Origin: an uncultured Bacteroidia bacterium
Lineage (GTDB): Bacteria > Bacteroidota > Bacteroidia > Bacteroidales > Prolixibacteraceae
Assembly: GCA_903907075.1 (NCBI GenBank)
Contig: CAIVMQ010000051.1
Span: 52,193 to 116,192 of the forward strand
Reading direction: 5' to 3'
Length of the DNA: 64,000 nt
Shown in pieces: positions 10,861 to 21,376 of this stretch (positions are counted from its first letter, which is position 1; every line of letters starts with the position of its first letter). The notes beneath the pieces were generated by a model that saw nothing but the letters and a program-made list of their open reading frames with translations, searched no databases and was not told the DNA's origin. Position numbers and translations under genes: made by a program.

Positions 10861-11040
10861 ACCAATTGGCTATACCCTATTTTTGAGTAGGCTACAGTAA
10901 ACTTATTTTTCGAAAGGCCCCCATTTTATACCAATTCAGGTCTCGCTGATACCCCTGGCTTTCTATATTTTAGGGCCTAAAATTGCAATGCTATTTTGGA
11001 GAGTGAGAGGTAGAATCTGCAACACATCAAAAATATTGGT

Positions 11041-13296
11041 TTAGAAATTTCCCCTTAAAGCGATAAAAAAGTTTCTTCCCGAACCATTTATTCCACTTGC
11101 AAAGGTCCGATATTGGGCATCTAAGATATTGTCTATCCCTGTCTGAACGGTAATTATCTTATTTATCTTCCACGATCCGTGAAGGTTAAGGGTGTACCAG
11201 GCAGGCATGCCCAATGGTGTTGCATAATTGAGATTATCCTCGCCTGCGGAATCACTACAATAATCGGCCACTCGCTTCCATCCGTTAAAATTAACGAAAA
11301 ACTCCGAACTAAATTTCCTATCAGCATACGCAATCTGACCGCGCGCCATAAAAGGGGCAATGTGGTTAAGTGGCGTTTCGCCAGATGCGGCTTTAATCCT
11401 GCCATAGGTATAATTTATCATCGCAGAGATCGTAAGCTTATCGCTTTGCCTTGTGATCAAATTAGAAGAGAATCCATAGATATAGGCCTTACTCTTATTC
11501 TGATTAGAGACAACCTTACACATAAATCCATCATATAGGATGGAATCTTTTCCATTAAATTTATCGGCGGATGTTACTACTGCATCAACGAACTGGGTAT
11601 AATAGACCGAGCTCTCCCACCGTGTATTTTCAGTAAGGAGTCTAGTCATTCCGATTTCATAATTGATGGTTCGCTCCGGTTTTAGATTCACATTAGGGAC
11701 GATAACCTCGCCGGGTGAGGGAGCAAATATTTTGCTCATATCATCAACATTGGGAATTCGATATCCTGTAGAAACTAAGAAAGAGAATTTCAGATGATCA
11801 GATGGAGAATGGTTTAGCCCTAAGCTGCCAGAATAAACAGGCGTTTTTTGATCGATAGCATGATATGGAAGATTAAACTGAGTCGGCAGATCAACCAATG
11901 TGGAGTGCATCGTTGAATAGCCCGCCCGAACGCCATCGTTAAGAATCAGCTGTTCGCTAATTTTCCAGGTGTGAGAAAAATAGGCTGCCACGTTATTCAT
12001 ACGGTTTACGCCATCAGGGAAACGGGTATCTAATTTAGCGATCGATTCGGTGATGATATCGGTGGTATGGGCAGTTGATTTTAAATTGTTTAATTGCATC
12101 TCGGCACCAAAACGGATATTATGCGCATTGACGATTTTCTGAAAATCAAGATTAGCACCTAAAACGCCAACTCTTTCAATCCTATTTTTAAGAATATCAC
12201 TCCCAAAATTACGGTTATGACGACTCTCTTCAAGAGCCTGATAGTTTATCCCAAAATGGATATTCTGAAATTTACTGACAGGATTAGCCAGGTTCAACTC
12301 GTAAGCGGTAAGTAAACGGTTCTGAGGACCATAATACCATTGGGCACTCTTGAGGTTATTTCCTAGTGGGTCGGTAAGCCTATCATAACGTGGAACATTG
12401 CCAGATGTGGAGTACTGTATATTAATGCGATGAGTAAGATATTCATCTTGTTTAAATACCAATTTTTGCAAAAGATCGGATTGGTTGTATCCTGTACCTC
12501 TTTGAAGAAAGCGATTATCATTCTTAACCAGAGAATCTTTTATTCCAAAACGCTTTGCATAGTATGGCCTCTCACCGTAAGAGGAGCCATAAAATGGACT
12601 TTGATTTTTACCTCCCATAAGATCGCCAAAATTTGAATGACTCATAGAGGTGAGCGAGGCAAATCTTCTGGTTCCGTAATTGAGGTCTATGTGCGCCGTG
12701 GTCTCATGATCTGCAGTGCCAAAACGGCTCATCGCATTAACATTAACAATGCGATTTTGAACCCCCGAAGCCAGCACCGGATTCTTCGTAAACAGATGGA
12801 TAACACCCCCAAGAGCATCACTTCCATAGATCGTCGATGAGGGGCCGAAAAGAATCTCGATCCGATCCAAGACAGTGTTGTCCGTCTTAATAATATCCTG
12901 CAGATGACCTCCCCGATAGATTAGATTATTCATCCTCACGCCATCAATAACAATGACATTTTGATTGGCATCGAAGCCCCGAATATTGATGTCTCCACCG
13001 CCAAGCTGACTCTTTTGCACCGCAACATTACCCAGATTTAAGAGAACATCAGCGGTAGTCTGCGACTGTGAATTTGCAATCTCAGCAGCGGTTAAGACCT
13101 GAAACTGTTGTGCAACAGCCTTTTTTGTCTCTGCAATTTTATTAACAGAAAAAACAATCTCATTCAGATTAATGACTCTCAACGGTAAGGAGTCGTTGAC
13201 ACTATGAATCTGTGCATTCAAATTTGAAGTTCCAAAAAGAACCAGAATAATTAGGAACAAACAAACGCGCATTACATTAATTTTCAAACTTTTCAT
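11041..13296 (-). CDS. TonB-dependent receptor
   Basis: Signal peptide; plug domain (TTADVLLNLGNVAVQKSQLGGGDINIRGFDANQNVIVIDGVRMNN, IEILFGPSSTIYGSDALGGVIHLFTK); barrel ending in F (FFIALRGNF). Confidence 0.92.
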   Translation of the reverse strand: MKSLKINVMRVCLFLIILVLFGTSNLNAQIHSVNDSLPLRVINLNEIVFSVNKIAETKKAVAQQFQVLTAAEIANSQSQTTADVLLNLGNVAVQKSQLGGGDINIRGFDANQNVIVIDGVRMNNLIYRGGHLQDIIKTDNTVLDRIEILFGPSSTIYGSDALGGVIHLFTKNPVLASGVQNRIVNVNAMSRFGTADHETTAHIDLNYGTRRFASLTSMSHSNFGDLMGGKNQSPFYGSSYGERPYYAKRFGIKDSLVKNDNRFLQRGTGYNQSDLLQKLVFKQDEYLTHRINIQYSTSGNVPRYDRLTDPLGNNLKSAQWYYGPQNRLLTAYELNLANPVSKFQNIHFGINYQALEESRHNRNFGSDILKNRIERVGVLGANLDFQKIVNAHNIRFGAEMQLNNLKSTAHTTDIITESIAKLDTRFPDGVNRMNNVAAYFSHTWKISEQLILNDGVRAGYSTMHSTLVDLPTQFNLPYHAIDQKTPVYSGSLGLNHSPSDHLKFSFLVSTGYRIPNVDDMSKIFAPSPGEVIVPNVNLKPERTINYEIGMTRLLTENTRWESSVYYTQFVDAVVTSADKFNGKDSILYDGFMCKVVSNQNKSKAYIYGFSSNLITRQSDKLTISAMINYTYGRIKAASGETPLNHIAPFMARGQIAYADRKFSSEFFVNFNGWKRVADYCSDSAGEDNLNYATPLGMPAWYTLNLHGSWKINKIITVQTGIDNILDAQYRTFASGINGSGRNFFIALRGNF

Positions 13297-13353
13297 TAAT
13301 CATCTCTTTCTCTCCAGTCCTATCAAAGATAATCTCAAAATAGAAAATAAATC

Positions 13354-13923
13354 TCATTGAGGAAGGGGACCTTTGAATTCAACACATGGAATCTCATTCC
13401 AAGAACAAAGCTTCTGGAAATTTACAGTCAGCGCTGAAGCTCTTCCCTCTCCGATTTCAAAAATAAAATCGGGTTGTTCATACCAACTTTGCAGGCACTC
13501 TTGTTGTATTACTGAGTAATTTGGTGTAGGGACAGAATAAATACGAAGCAGTTTATTCAAATAGGAGGTATCTTTTTTAAATTCATCAACGATGAAGTAT
13601 GTTCCGGATGGCAGCTGAACACTGATTTTTCCTACTGAATCGCTACAAGCCTCCATTAGCACCTCAGACGCAACTGTATTTTTATCCCCCTTTTTAATCA
13701 CTATTTTCTTCCCTGCCAGAGGCCGTGGAGTCTTCAATTCTCTAATCAGTTCCGGTGGGGGACTGATTCCTCCGCAATAGGAGGCAGTTTGAGTAACCAA
13801 AATCTCAATCGGGAATTGCATTGAAGGTGAATCAATTGTATTACTTACCGTTGTTTGCTGTAACCCATCACGGGTAAACCCAAGGCAAGCGGAGAGAAGA
13901 AAAACCAAAATTAAACTTCGCAT
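13354..13923 (-). CDS. hypothetical lipoprotein in the same orientation as the TonB receptor
   Basis: Track ORF 13354..13947; likely start is the internal Met MRSLILVFLLSACLG (lipobox LLSAC); 57 nt upstream of the receptor. Confidence 0.65.
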   Translation of the reverse strand: MRSLILVFLLSACLGFTRDGLQQTTVSNTIDSPSMQFPIEILVTQTASYCGGISPPPELIRELKTPRPLAGKKIVIKKGDKNTVASEVLMEACSDSVGKISVQLPSGTYFIVDEFKKDTSYLNKLLRIYSVPTPNYSVIQQECLQSWYEQPDFIFEIGEGRASALTVNFQKLCSWNEIPCVEFKGPLPQ

Positions 13924-14024
13924 AGATCCATCATTTAATATCGTCATAAGAATAAGAGCTAAAAAACTTATTCACAACAGGTCCAAAAAATCAATTTCTG
14001 AATTTCTTTAAACGAACAGTGTTA

Positions 14025-15389
14025 TCAGCTTCTTAAGTGGTAAGCCTTGGGCTGAGTAAACACGCGTAAACCCACTTTTGAGAGGGTGCTTCCAAAGCCA
14101 CTATGATTTCTTCCGCTCCATGGAAGTGCTGCACTGACTCTGTCGCAACAGTTCCAATATACCGTCCCTGCATTTAATTGCTGCTGTAATCCTAAAGCCC
14201 GCAGTTCATCGCGACAAAAAACGGCAGCGGTAAGACCATAGTGGGTATCATTCATTAATTCAAGTGCCTGAGCATCATCCTTCACTTTCATGATTCCGAT
14301 GATGGGGCCAAACGACTCTTCCATCATCACCTCCATTGTATGATCTACGTTAACTAATACAGTAGGTTCAAAATAGTTTCCATCCCCTGCAATGGATTTT
14401 CCTCCGCACTGCAGTGTTGCCCCTTTAGATAATGCATCCTTAACCTGTGCCGATAAAAAAGCCGGATGCTCCTTACGTGTTAATGCTCCAATATACGTAT
14501 TTTCCTGCATTGGTGTTCCAATCTGATATGATTTTACCTCAGCAACAAAAGCGGTTACATAGGCATCATAAACCTTCTCATGCACATATATCCGTTCGAC
14601 AGAACAACAGCTTTGGCCGTTATTATAAAATGCACCGTCAGCCGTATTTGCAGCTACCTTGGTAACATCATCGAGATCATCGGTAACATATAACGGATCT
14701 TTACCACCTAGTTCTAGTCCGCAAGGCTTCATCTTTTTACTCACCCGCTCATAGATATATTTTCCTGTTTTATATGATCCGGTGAAGAAATAACCATCCA
14801 GATCGGCGTTTAGCAATATCTCACCAGCCTCTTTTGCCCCAATAACGCACTGAAAAACCGCCTCTGGAACACCCGCCTGATGGAGGTATTTTTGAATCTC
14901 GAGCCCGGTTAATGTTGCCAGTTCAGAAGGTTTATAGAGCACTGCATTTCCTGCCAGTAAGGCCGGGACAAAAACATTCGTTCCTACAAGATACGGGTAG
15001 TTCCAGGCCGAAATATTGCACACAATACCCAACGGTTCGTAAGCAATCTTTTCGCGTGTTGAACCACTCTCAACGACCCACTCTTCAGCAAAGGCAGCAG
15101 CAGCATTGGCTGTCAGCCATTCAATTCGTGCAACAGCACCATTAATCTCATTTTTTGACTGTTGCAATGGCTTACCTACTTCACTGCTTAATATCTCAGC
15201 GGAGTTATTTATATGAGTCTGAAGAAGAGTTCCAAATTTTTGAAGAATTAATATTCGGGAATTAAGTGGCGTTGCAGCCCAACTCTTTTGACCAACTTTG
15301 GCAGTTGCTATTTTAGCATCTATTGTCTGTTGATCATCAGCAATCACCGAGGTGATCACTGCGTTTGTTGCAGGGTTTATTATGTTCAT
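14025..15389 (-). CDS. NAD(P)-dependent aldehyde dehydrogenase
   Basis: GLELGGKDPLYV, NNGQSCCSVERIYV, ESFGPIIGI motifs; ATGA overlap with the preceding hydrolase gene. Confidence 0.92.
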   Translation of the reverse strand: MNIINPATNAVITSVIADDQQTIDAKIATAKVGQKSWAATPLNSRILILQKFGTLLQTHINNSAEILSSEVGKPLQQSKNEINGAVARIEWLTANAAAAFAEEWVVESGSTREKIAYEPLGIVCNISAWNYPYLVGTNVFVPALLAGNAVLYKPSELATLTGLEIQKYLHQAGVPEAVFQCVIGAKEAGEILLNADLDGYFFTGSYKTGKYIYERVSKKMKPCGLELGGKDPLYVTDDLDDVTKVAANTADGAFYNNGQSCCSVERIYVHEKVYDAYVTAFVAEVKSYQIGTPMQENTYIGALTRKEHPAFLSAQVKDALSKGATLQCGGKSIAGDGNYFEPTVLVNVDHTMEVMMEESFGPIIGIMKVKDDAQALELMNDTHYGLTAAVFCRDELRALGLQQQLNAGTVYWNCCDRVSAALPWSGRNHSGFGSTLSKVGLRVFTQPKAYHLRS

Positions 15390-16087
15390 TGTTTAAATTT
15401 TCTTGCTTCCTCAAAGAACCAATTCTTGATATTTTGAGAAAGCGGATTTATCTGTTTATTCTCAATCCGCTCAGGATGCCATTGAACAGCAATCATTGGA
15501 GATCGATCTTTCTTTTCTCTCCACTCGATCCCTTCAACGATTTGGTCATCGGAATAACAATTCACAATTAGCGATTCCGCGAGGCGATCTATGGCCTGGT
15601 GATGAGCGCTATTGGCAAGGCCGCTGTCTACACCACAGATAGTGTGTAGCAAAGAGGTATGTTCTAAAATTACCGGATGGATGTAATCGACACCATTCAT
15701 ATTTCGATGATTTTTCTCCCCTGCGGCCTCGAGGTCTGCAATAAGCGTACCACCTAAAGCAATATTTATAAGTTGAAGACCGCGGCAAATCCCTACCACA
15801 GGCATCCTTAGAGTTTGAGCCATTTCAAACAGATCAAGCTCAAAGCGGTCTCTGATTCTGTTCCATTCTTTGGGCTGATTTGGATACCTTTTTAATCCCG
15901 CGTCAAAAAAGAAAGGGTCAATATCTACCCCACCGGTAAGAAGTATTACATGACACCGTTTCAAATCATCGAGGTTTTGCTTCTCCCAAAAGAGTTCAAT
16001 GAACTCAACATCCGTAGAGCCCTCCAATATCCATGCAGGAAAATTGGGATACTTTGTTTCAGAGAAGCAGATACCGATTGTTATCAT
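15386..16087 (-). CDS. gamma-glutamyl-gamma-aminobutyrate hydrolase family (peptidase C26, PuuD-like)
   Basis: LLTGGVDIDPFFF, MPVVGICRGLQLINIALGGTL, VNSAHHQ-type (ANSAHHQAID), AVQWHPE motifs. Confidence 0.9.
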   Translation of the reverse strand: MITIGICFSETKYPNFPAWILEGSTDVEFIELFWEKQNLDDLKRCHVILLTGGVDIDPFFFDAGLKRYPNQPKEWNRIRDRFELDLFEMAQTLRMPVVGICRGLQLINIALGGTLIADLEAAGEKNHRNMNGVDYIHPVILEHTSLLHTICGVDSGLANSAHHQAIDRLAESLIVNCYSDDQIVEGIEWREKKDRSPMIAVQWHPERIENKQINPLSQNIKNWFFEEARKFKQ

Positions 16088-16099
16088 AGTCGTAAAATA

Positions 16100-17239
16100 T
16101 TACAACGCCTTAGTATATAATAATTTAAAATCTTCGCGACTAACCGGCTTAGGGTTATTAGGATGAGCAAAATCAGCAAATGCGAGGTCTGCCAAAATTT
16201 CAATATGCGCTTCTTTTACACCTATACCACTAAGAGTTTTAGGAATTCCGAGTCTATCATTAAGGTCAAAAAGATATTCGATAACCCCCTCACCTGTTTC
16301 ATTTTTAACCCCGAGGGCCTTAGCCATGCGGACAAACCGATGTTCAAATCCGGCAAGATTAAATTGCATTCCATACGGAAGGTTTACCGCATTTGCCAAT
16401 CCATGATGGGTATCGAGGAGACTAGACAGGGGATGAGCTAAAGAGTGAACCACGCCCAGCCCTTTTTGAAAGGCTATCGCACCCATCATCGAGGCAAGCA
16501 ACATATTAGAGCGAGATTCGACATCGGGATTTTTAACCGCAGTTTCGATCGACTGTGCAATTAGGCGCATCCCTTCGAGGGCTATACCGTCGCAAAGTGG
16601 ATGGTAATTTTTTGCCAGGAAAGCTTCCATATTGTGCGTTAGCGCATCCATACCTGTGGCAGCCGTGATAAAAGAGGGAAGATCCATCGTCAACATCGGG
16701 TCGGCAAAGACTATCTTAGCCAATAATTTAGGGGAGAAGAGTATTTTCTTCTGATGGGTTTCATCATCTGCGATAATGGCCGAGCGGCCTACCTCAGATC
16801 CTGTTCCTGCCGTTGTAGGAATAGTGATAAAGTGAGGCACATCATTGGTGACGTAGACATCCCCACCGATTAGATCGTCGTATTTAAAAAGGTCTTCGCG
16901 GTGGTTAATCCGTAATAAGATCGCACGTGCCACATCAATTGCAGCACCTCCGCCAATACCGATGATACAATCGCATTGAGCGTTATCATAAGCGTCGCTC
17001 CCTTTATAAACATCACTCTTGACCGGATTTTTATGGATGTCGTGAAATACCGTCACCCGAAACCCCTGTGAAGTTAAGTCGGCCACAATCTGTTTAAAGA
17101 AATCTAGGCCTGCAATCGTGGGATCTGTAGAGATCAGCGGCTTTTTTAGCTGATTACTCTCTAGATAGGCTGGTAATTCAGCGATTACCCCCGCTCCAAA
17201 ACGGATGGTAGTGGGGAAATTAAATTGTGAAATTGACAT
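16100..17239 (-). CDS. iron-containing alcohol dehydrogenase
   Basis: GIGGGAAIDVARA, IPTTAGTGSEVGRSAI, GVVHSLAHPLSSLLDTHHGLANAVNLPYGM. Confidence 0.93.
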   Translation of the reverse strand: MSISQFNFPTTIRFGAGVIAELPAYLESNQLKKPLISTDPTIAGLDFFKQIVADLTSQGFRVTVFHDIHKNPVKSDVYKGSDAYDNAQCDCIIGIGGGAAIDVARAILLRINHREDLFKYDDLIGGDVYVTNDVPHFITIPTTAGTGSEVGRSAIIADDETHQKKILFSPKLLAKIVFADPMLTMDLPSFITAATGMDALTHNMEAFLAKNYHPLCDGIALEGMRLIAQSIETAVKNPDVESRSNMLLASMMGAIAFQKGLGVVHSLAHPLSSLLDTHHGLANAVNLPYGMQFNLAGFEHRFVRMAKALGVKNETGEGVIEYLFDLNDRLGIPKTLSGIGVKEAHIEILADLAFADFAHPNNPKPVSREDFKLLYTKAL

Positions 17240-17423
17240 GATGAAAGAGGATTTCTTGTTATTCTATTCTTGATATATTAACCAAAATTATTTTAAAAAG
17301 GGCTTAAAAAGAGGTAAGGTTCAAGAAAATCAAAATGGCCCCCCTTCGGAGTACTAATTTTATCTTTCCCATTTTCCCTCATTCTCACAGGAGGTTATTC
17401 AAATTAAAGTCCTTCGGACATGA

Positions 17424-18773
17424 TCAAATAATCTCGAAGTACCGTTTTGTTTCCCAGTCGGTAACTACTTTGGCAAACTGACGCACTTCCCAGTCGCGGG
17501 TTTGGGTAAAATGGGTTACAAAGGTCTCCCCGAATAACTCTTTTGCAACAGCCGAATTTTTCATTGCGTGATTGGCTTCATCGAGACTCTTGGGAAAGCG
17601 GCCATTGCGTTCATCGCGGTAGCCGTTGCCAGTAGTTTCATCCTGTAATTTCAGCCGATGTTTAATCCCGTAAAGACCCGAAGCCAGGCAAGCACTTAGT
17701 GCGAGATATGGATTGGTATCACTTCCGACCACACGAGTCTCGAGGCGACACGACTTGTTGCCACCTGTAATTGCGCGCAGCGCGACGGTACGATTATCGT
17801 TTCCCCAGGTCACTGTCGTTGGAGCCCAGGCTCCTTCAACAAGTCGTTTATATGAATTTATCGTTGGTGCAACCATTGGCAGGATATGGGGCAGGCAATA
17901 AAGCTGACCGGCAAGATAATGTTCCATGGTCTCACTCATCTGATGCTTTCCGGAAGGATCGTGAAAAACATTCGTCTTCTCTTTCCAGAGTGATTGGTGC
18001 ACATGACCGCTACAGCCGGGCAGATTTTCGTTAAACTTGGCCATAAAGCTGGCAAGAATTCCATGTTGATAGGCGATCTCTTTAACTGCAGTCTTAAACA
18101 GGGTAGCGTTATCGGCCGCCAAAAGGGCATCGCTATAGGTTATGGCCGCCTCGTAAACTCCTGGACCTGTTTCGGTGTGCAGCCCTTCGAGGGGAATATC
18201 AAAATCTTTAAGTTGATCAAAAAGGGCAGAGAAGAAATCGTTACGGGCGCTACTTCGCAATATCGAATAGCCAAACATCCCCGGTGTTAAAGGGGTGAGA
18301 TTACGACCCTCTTTTGCAGCAAAAGATTGCGGTGTCTCTTCAAAGTTAAACCACTCAAATTCCTGAGAACATTTTGCATGATAACCAGCATCGGTAGCTT
18401 GTCGAATTATTTTCTGAAGCAATTGACGTGGGCATATTGCCAGTGGATTACCCGCACCATCGATAAATTCACCGAGGAAAAAAGGGATTCCGTTTTCCCA
18501 AGGTATCTTCCGAAAGCTACTCATGCTGAGTTGAACTTTGGCATCAGGATAGCCAGTATGCCAACCGGTATAACTGGTATTATCATAAGCCAGGTCGTTC
18601 ATATCCCAGCCAAAGATTACATCGCAAAACCCCAGGTTACTAGTAGTGCTCGAGAGGAATTTCTCAACAGAAATATATTTCCCTCTCAGTACGCCATCGA
18701 TATCGGCAACAGCCACTTTAACCCTTCCAGAAGGGTGACTGCTTACATAGGCAATAATCTCTTCGTTATTCAT
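17424..18773 (-). CDS. glutamine synthetase family protein (gamma-glutamylamine ligase-like, PuuA/GlnA4 type)
   Basis: GLHTETGPGVYEAAI, PGCSGHVHQSLW, WGNDNRTVALRAITG...RLETRVVGSDTNPYLALSA. Confidence 0.9.
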   Translation of the reverse strand: MNNEEIIAYVSSHPSGRVKVAVADIDGVLRGKYISVEKFLSSTTSNLGFCDVIFGWDMNDLAYDNTSYTGWHTGYPDAKVQLSMSSFRKIPWENGIPFFLGEFIDGAGNPLAICPRQLLQKIIRQATDAGYHAKCSQEFEWFNFEETPQSFAAKEGRNLTPLTPGMFGYSILRSSARNDFFSALFDQLKDFDIPLEGLHTETGPGVYEAAITYSDALLAADNATLFKTAVKEIAYQHGILASFMAKFNENLPGCSGHVHQSLWKEKTNVFHDPSGKHQMSETMEHYLAGQLYCLPHILPMVAPTINSYKRLVEGAWAPTTVTWGNDNRTVALRAITGGNKSCRLETRVVGSDTNPYLALSACLASGLYGIKHRLKLQDETTGNGYRDERNGRFPKSLDEANHAMKNSAVAKELFGETFVTHFTQTRDWEVRQFAKVVTDWETKRYFEII

Positions 18774-18833
18774 CTATGAATTATTTAATTTAATTCCTGC
18801 AAACAGCAGGATAAAAATCCGCAAGAATCTAAT

Positions 18834-20168
18834 TTACTGTAGATTACTATGTTTAGGATCGTGTTTATGTTCCTTCTTAAGTACTTTAAACAGGATAAAG
18901 AAGAAGAGTAAGATTCCAAAATAATAAAGTGCTAACAGTCCGTTTTCATAACATAAAGCAAGAATACAAATTACAGATAAGACTAAGGCAACAATTGGTG
19001 TAAACGGATAAAAAGGGACTACAAACGGGCGTGGCAGCTCAGGAGCGGATCGGCGCAGTTTAATTAGCGAGAGCATTGAAAATGCATATATTGTGAGTGC
19101 TCCAAATACCGAGATAATGATGATCTCGGCGGTTTTCCCGGTGCAGAGTATGATTATTCCGATAAAACAATTAAAGACAAGAGCGTTAGCGGGAGTCTGA
19201 AAGCCTGAATGGATAACACCCAAGAAACGCGGAGCATTGCCTATTTTTGCGAATTCATAGGTTGCCCGTCCACTTGCCAAAAATAATCCGTGGAAAGAAG
19301 CTATAAGCCCAAATAATCCTATGCCGATAAGCAATTTATAAAATAAATGATCGGAAGCAAAGACATGACCCAGAGCAAGAGGTAAAGGGGAGTCAGAACT
19401 ACTTCCATCGGCTGCATATACGATGAATTCCCATCCTCCGACACCTATAGCAGCCACAAACACAAGCAGACATAATATAACCAGTGTAATCAAAGCCCAT
19501 CTAAAGCCTTTAATAATATCTTTTTGCGGATTAATAGTCTCTTCTGCGACATTTGCCACCCCTTCAATACCTAGAAACATCCATATTGCGAAAGGAATAG
19601 CAGCAAAAGCACCGCTCCAGCCATGAGGAAATGGGTTTTCGGTAAAATGAGAAGCCGAGAAATGGGGCAAGGTAAGACTAGAGAAAAGAATCAGCTCACC
19701 AACGGCCAAGACAGTTACGAATAGTTCAAAATTGGCAGCTGCATTTATCCCGTAAATATTTAGTGCAGTGAAAAAAACGTAAATCACGATTGCAGATGCT
19801 AAGATTGGAATTTCAGGAAAAGCAAGGTGAAAATAAGCACCAACTGCCATTGCAATAGCTGGAGGAGCAAAAACAAACTCGATAATTTGTGCCAAACCTG
19901 TAATAAATCCCACATCCTTTTTAAAAGCACGTTCGGCATAATCATAGGCACCACCTGCTTTAGGTATTGCACAAGCCAATTCGGCATAGGAGAAGGTAAA
20001 GCAAGAATAGAGAATTATTACCAATACGGTGGCTAGCGCCATACCCAGCGTTCCCCCTTTCTCGAGCCCCAGATTCCAACCAAAATACATTCCTGAAATT
20101 ACATATCCTACTCCTAGACCCCATAATAATAAGGGGGTTAACGTTCTTTTAAGTGTGCCGTGTCTCAT
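18834..20168 (-). CDS. APC-family amino acid/amine permease, resembles ethanolamine permease
   Basis: 12-TM-type ORF; LLLWGLGVGYVISGMYFGWNLGLEKGGTLGMALATVL...AELACAIPKAGGAYDYAERAF...AQIIEFVFAPPAIAMAVGAYF. Confidence 0.82.
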   Translation of the reverse strand: MRHGTLKRTLTPLLLWGLGVGYVISGMYFGWNLGLEKGGTLGMALATVLVIILYSCFTFSYAELACAIPKAGGAYDYAERAFKKDVGFITGLAQIIEFVFAPPAIAMAVGAYFHLAFPEIPILASAIVIYVFFTALNIYGINAAANFELFVTVLAVGELILFSSLTLPHFSASHFTENPFPHGWSGAFAAIPFAIWMFLGIEGVANVAEETINPQKDIIKGFRWALITLVILCLLVFVAAIGVGGWEFIVYAADGSSSDSPLPLALGHVFASDHLFYKLLIGIGLFGLIASFHGLFLASGRATYEFAKIGNAPRFLGVIHSGFQTPANALVFNCFIGIIILCTGKTAEIIIISVFGALTIYAFSMLSLIKLRRSAPELPRPFVVPFYPFTPIVALVLSVICILALCYENGLLALYYFGILLFFFILFKVLKKEHKHDPKHSNLQ

Positions 20169-20380
20169 AAATAAGCCAAAAAATTGATACTGCTTTTCTA
20201 AATTCCCTTAATTTTAATAAGTCAATGCCAAAGATAAGATAGTTTTTTATTTCCATCTAAGACTATTAAAACTTTTTGGAATAGAAATAGGATCAAAAGC
20301 GAGGGTTAAAAATAGCACTTAAAAGCCTGATGTTCAATTGATTTTAATCTCCTAATAAACAAAATTTCGAATCATTGCTT

Positions 20381-21238
20381 TTAGCCGATTTCAAAACTTG
20401 TCACACCATAAAGCCTATCTAAGGGTAAATCAGGGAATGGGCCCGTGTACATCCGCGCGGTTTCGAAAGAGATGGTCATCTTATGCCGGATAGCTAATGC
20501 GACAGCATCATTATTGATTTCAGGGACGTCTAGGAAAACTAGGGAATCATTGGAGGCAAAAGATTTAAGTCCTAAGAATAGTAGTTCTGCATACTCAGGT
20601 TTATCGGCAAACAAGGGACCGATTTTAAATCCACTTCTACAGGTTCGGATTACACCATAACCCGCTACTTTTCCGTTATCAAGAATTCCTAATGCTTCGC
20701 TTTGTGGCTGCTCTACCCAACACTTCAAAAAATCACGGCGCAGGGCAGGGAAGAACGGTTTGTCATAGGCACACAGCTCTTCAAACGGGACAGTGTCAAG
20801 CCTGACAATAGCACTATTAGCGGGGAAAGTCCCTCCACCAAAGCCTTGATAGCGAATATTTCGATAGGCCATTTTAAAGCCGAGGCTCTGATAGTTTAAT
20901 TGCTTTTCTACAACGCCATCCAGACCCACATTACACCCTTCAAGATAGGCAAGAGCAGCCTTTCCAATCAGAGGGCCATAATTTTTCCCGCGGTATCCCG
21001 GCTTCACAATATAAAACCCTATAAATCCAAACGTAGAGCTATATTTTACAGCCGAGATAACCGCTATTGGAACGCCATCAAGCAAGCCAATAATAAACCC
21101 CGACGGATCTGCACGATAAAAGCATTGTGCATCATGCAGTCCGGGATTCCATCCTTCCGAAGCCGCCCATTCGATTGCTATACCAACCTCAGAAGGAGTC
21201 ATCCATCGCACTTCGAAATTTAGTTCACTCATAAACAA
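20381..21238 (-). CDS. GNAT family N-acetyltransferase
   Basis: GFIGFYIVKPGYRGKNYGPLIGKAAL acetyl-CoA-binding-like motif; second C-terminal domain. Confidence 0.8.
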   Translation of the reverse strand: MFMSELNFEVRWMTPSEVGIAIEWAASEGWNPGLHDAQCFYRADPSGFIIGLLDGVPIAVISAVKYSSTFGFIGFYIVKPGYRGKNYGPLIGKAALAYLEGCNVGLDGVVEKQLNYQSLGFKMAYRNIRYQGFGGGTFPANSAIVRLDTVPFEELCAYDKPFFPALRRDFLKCWVEQPQSEALGILDNGKVAGYGVIRTCRSGFKIGPLFADKPEYAELLFLGLKSFASNDSLVFLDVPEINNDAVALAIRHKMTISFETARMYTGPFPDLPLDRLYGVTSFEIG

Positions 21239-21376
21239 TGGATTAATGTAATTTGGCTTGCGTAACCTGATAACATATTAATTCCTGCCGAAATAACAAT
21301 TCCAGACTCAACCGAAAACTAATAGAAAGATCTATAAATGATAGTTCTCCTATTTTAAAAAATCTTGAAATACCAA

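Noticed and set aside
11179-11538. 119-aa plus-strand ORF
   Set aside because: Antisense to the TonB receptor.
18327-18779. 150-aa plus-strand ORF
   Set aside because: Antisense to the glutamine-synthetase-family gene, which has all family motifs.
18795-18811. Small TCCTGC/GCAGGA hairpin between permease and GS-like genes
   Set aside because: Only a 6-bp stem; too weak to call a regulatory or terminator element.
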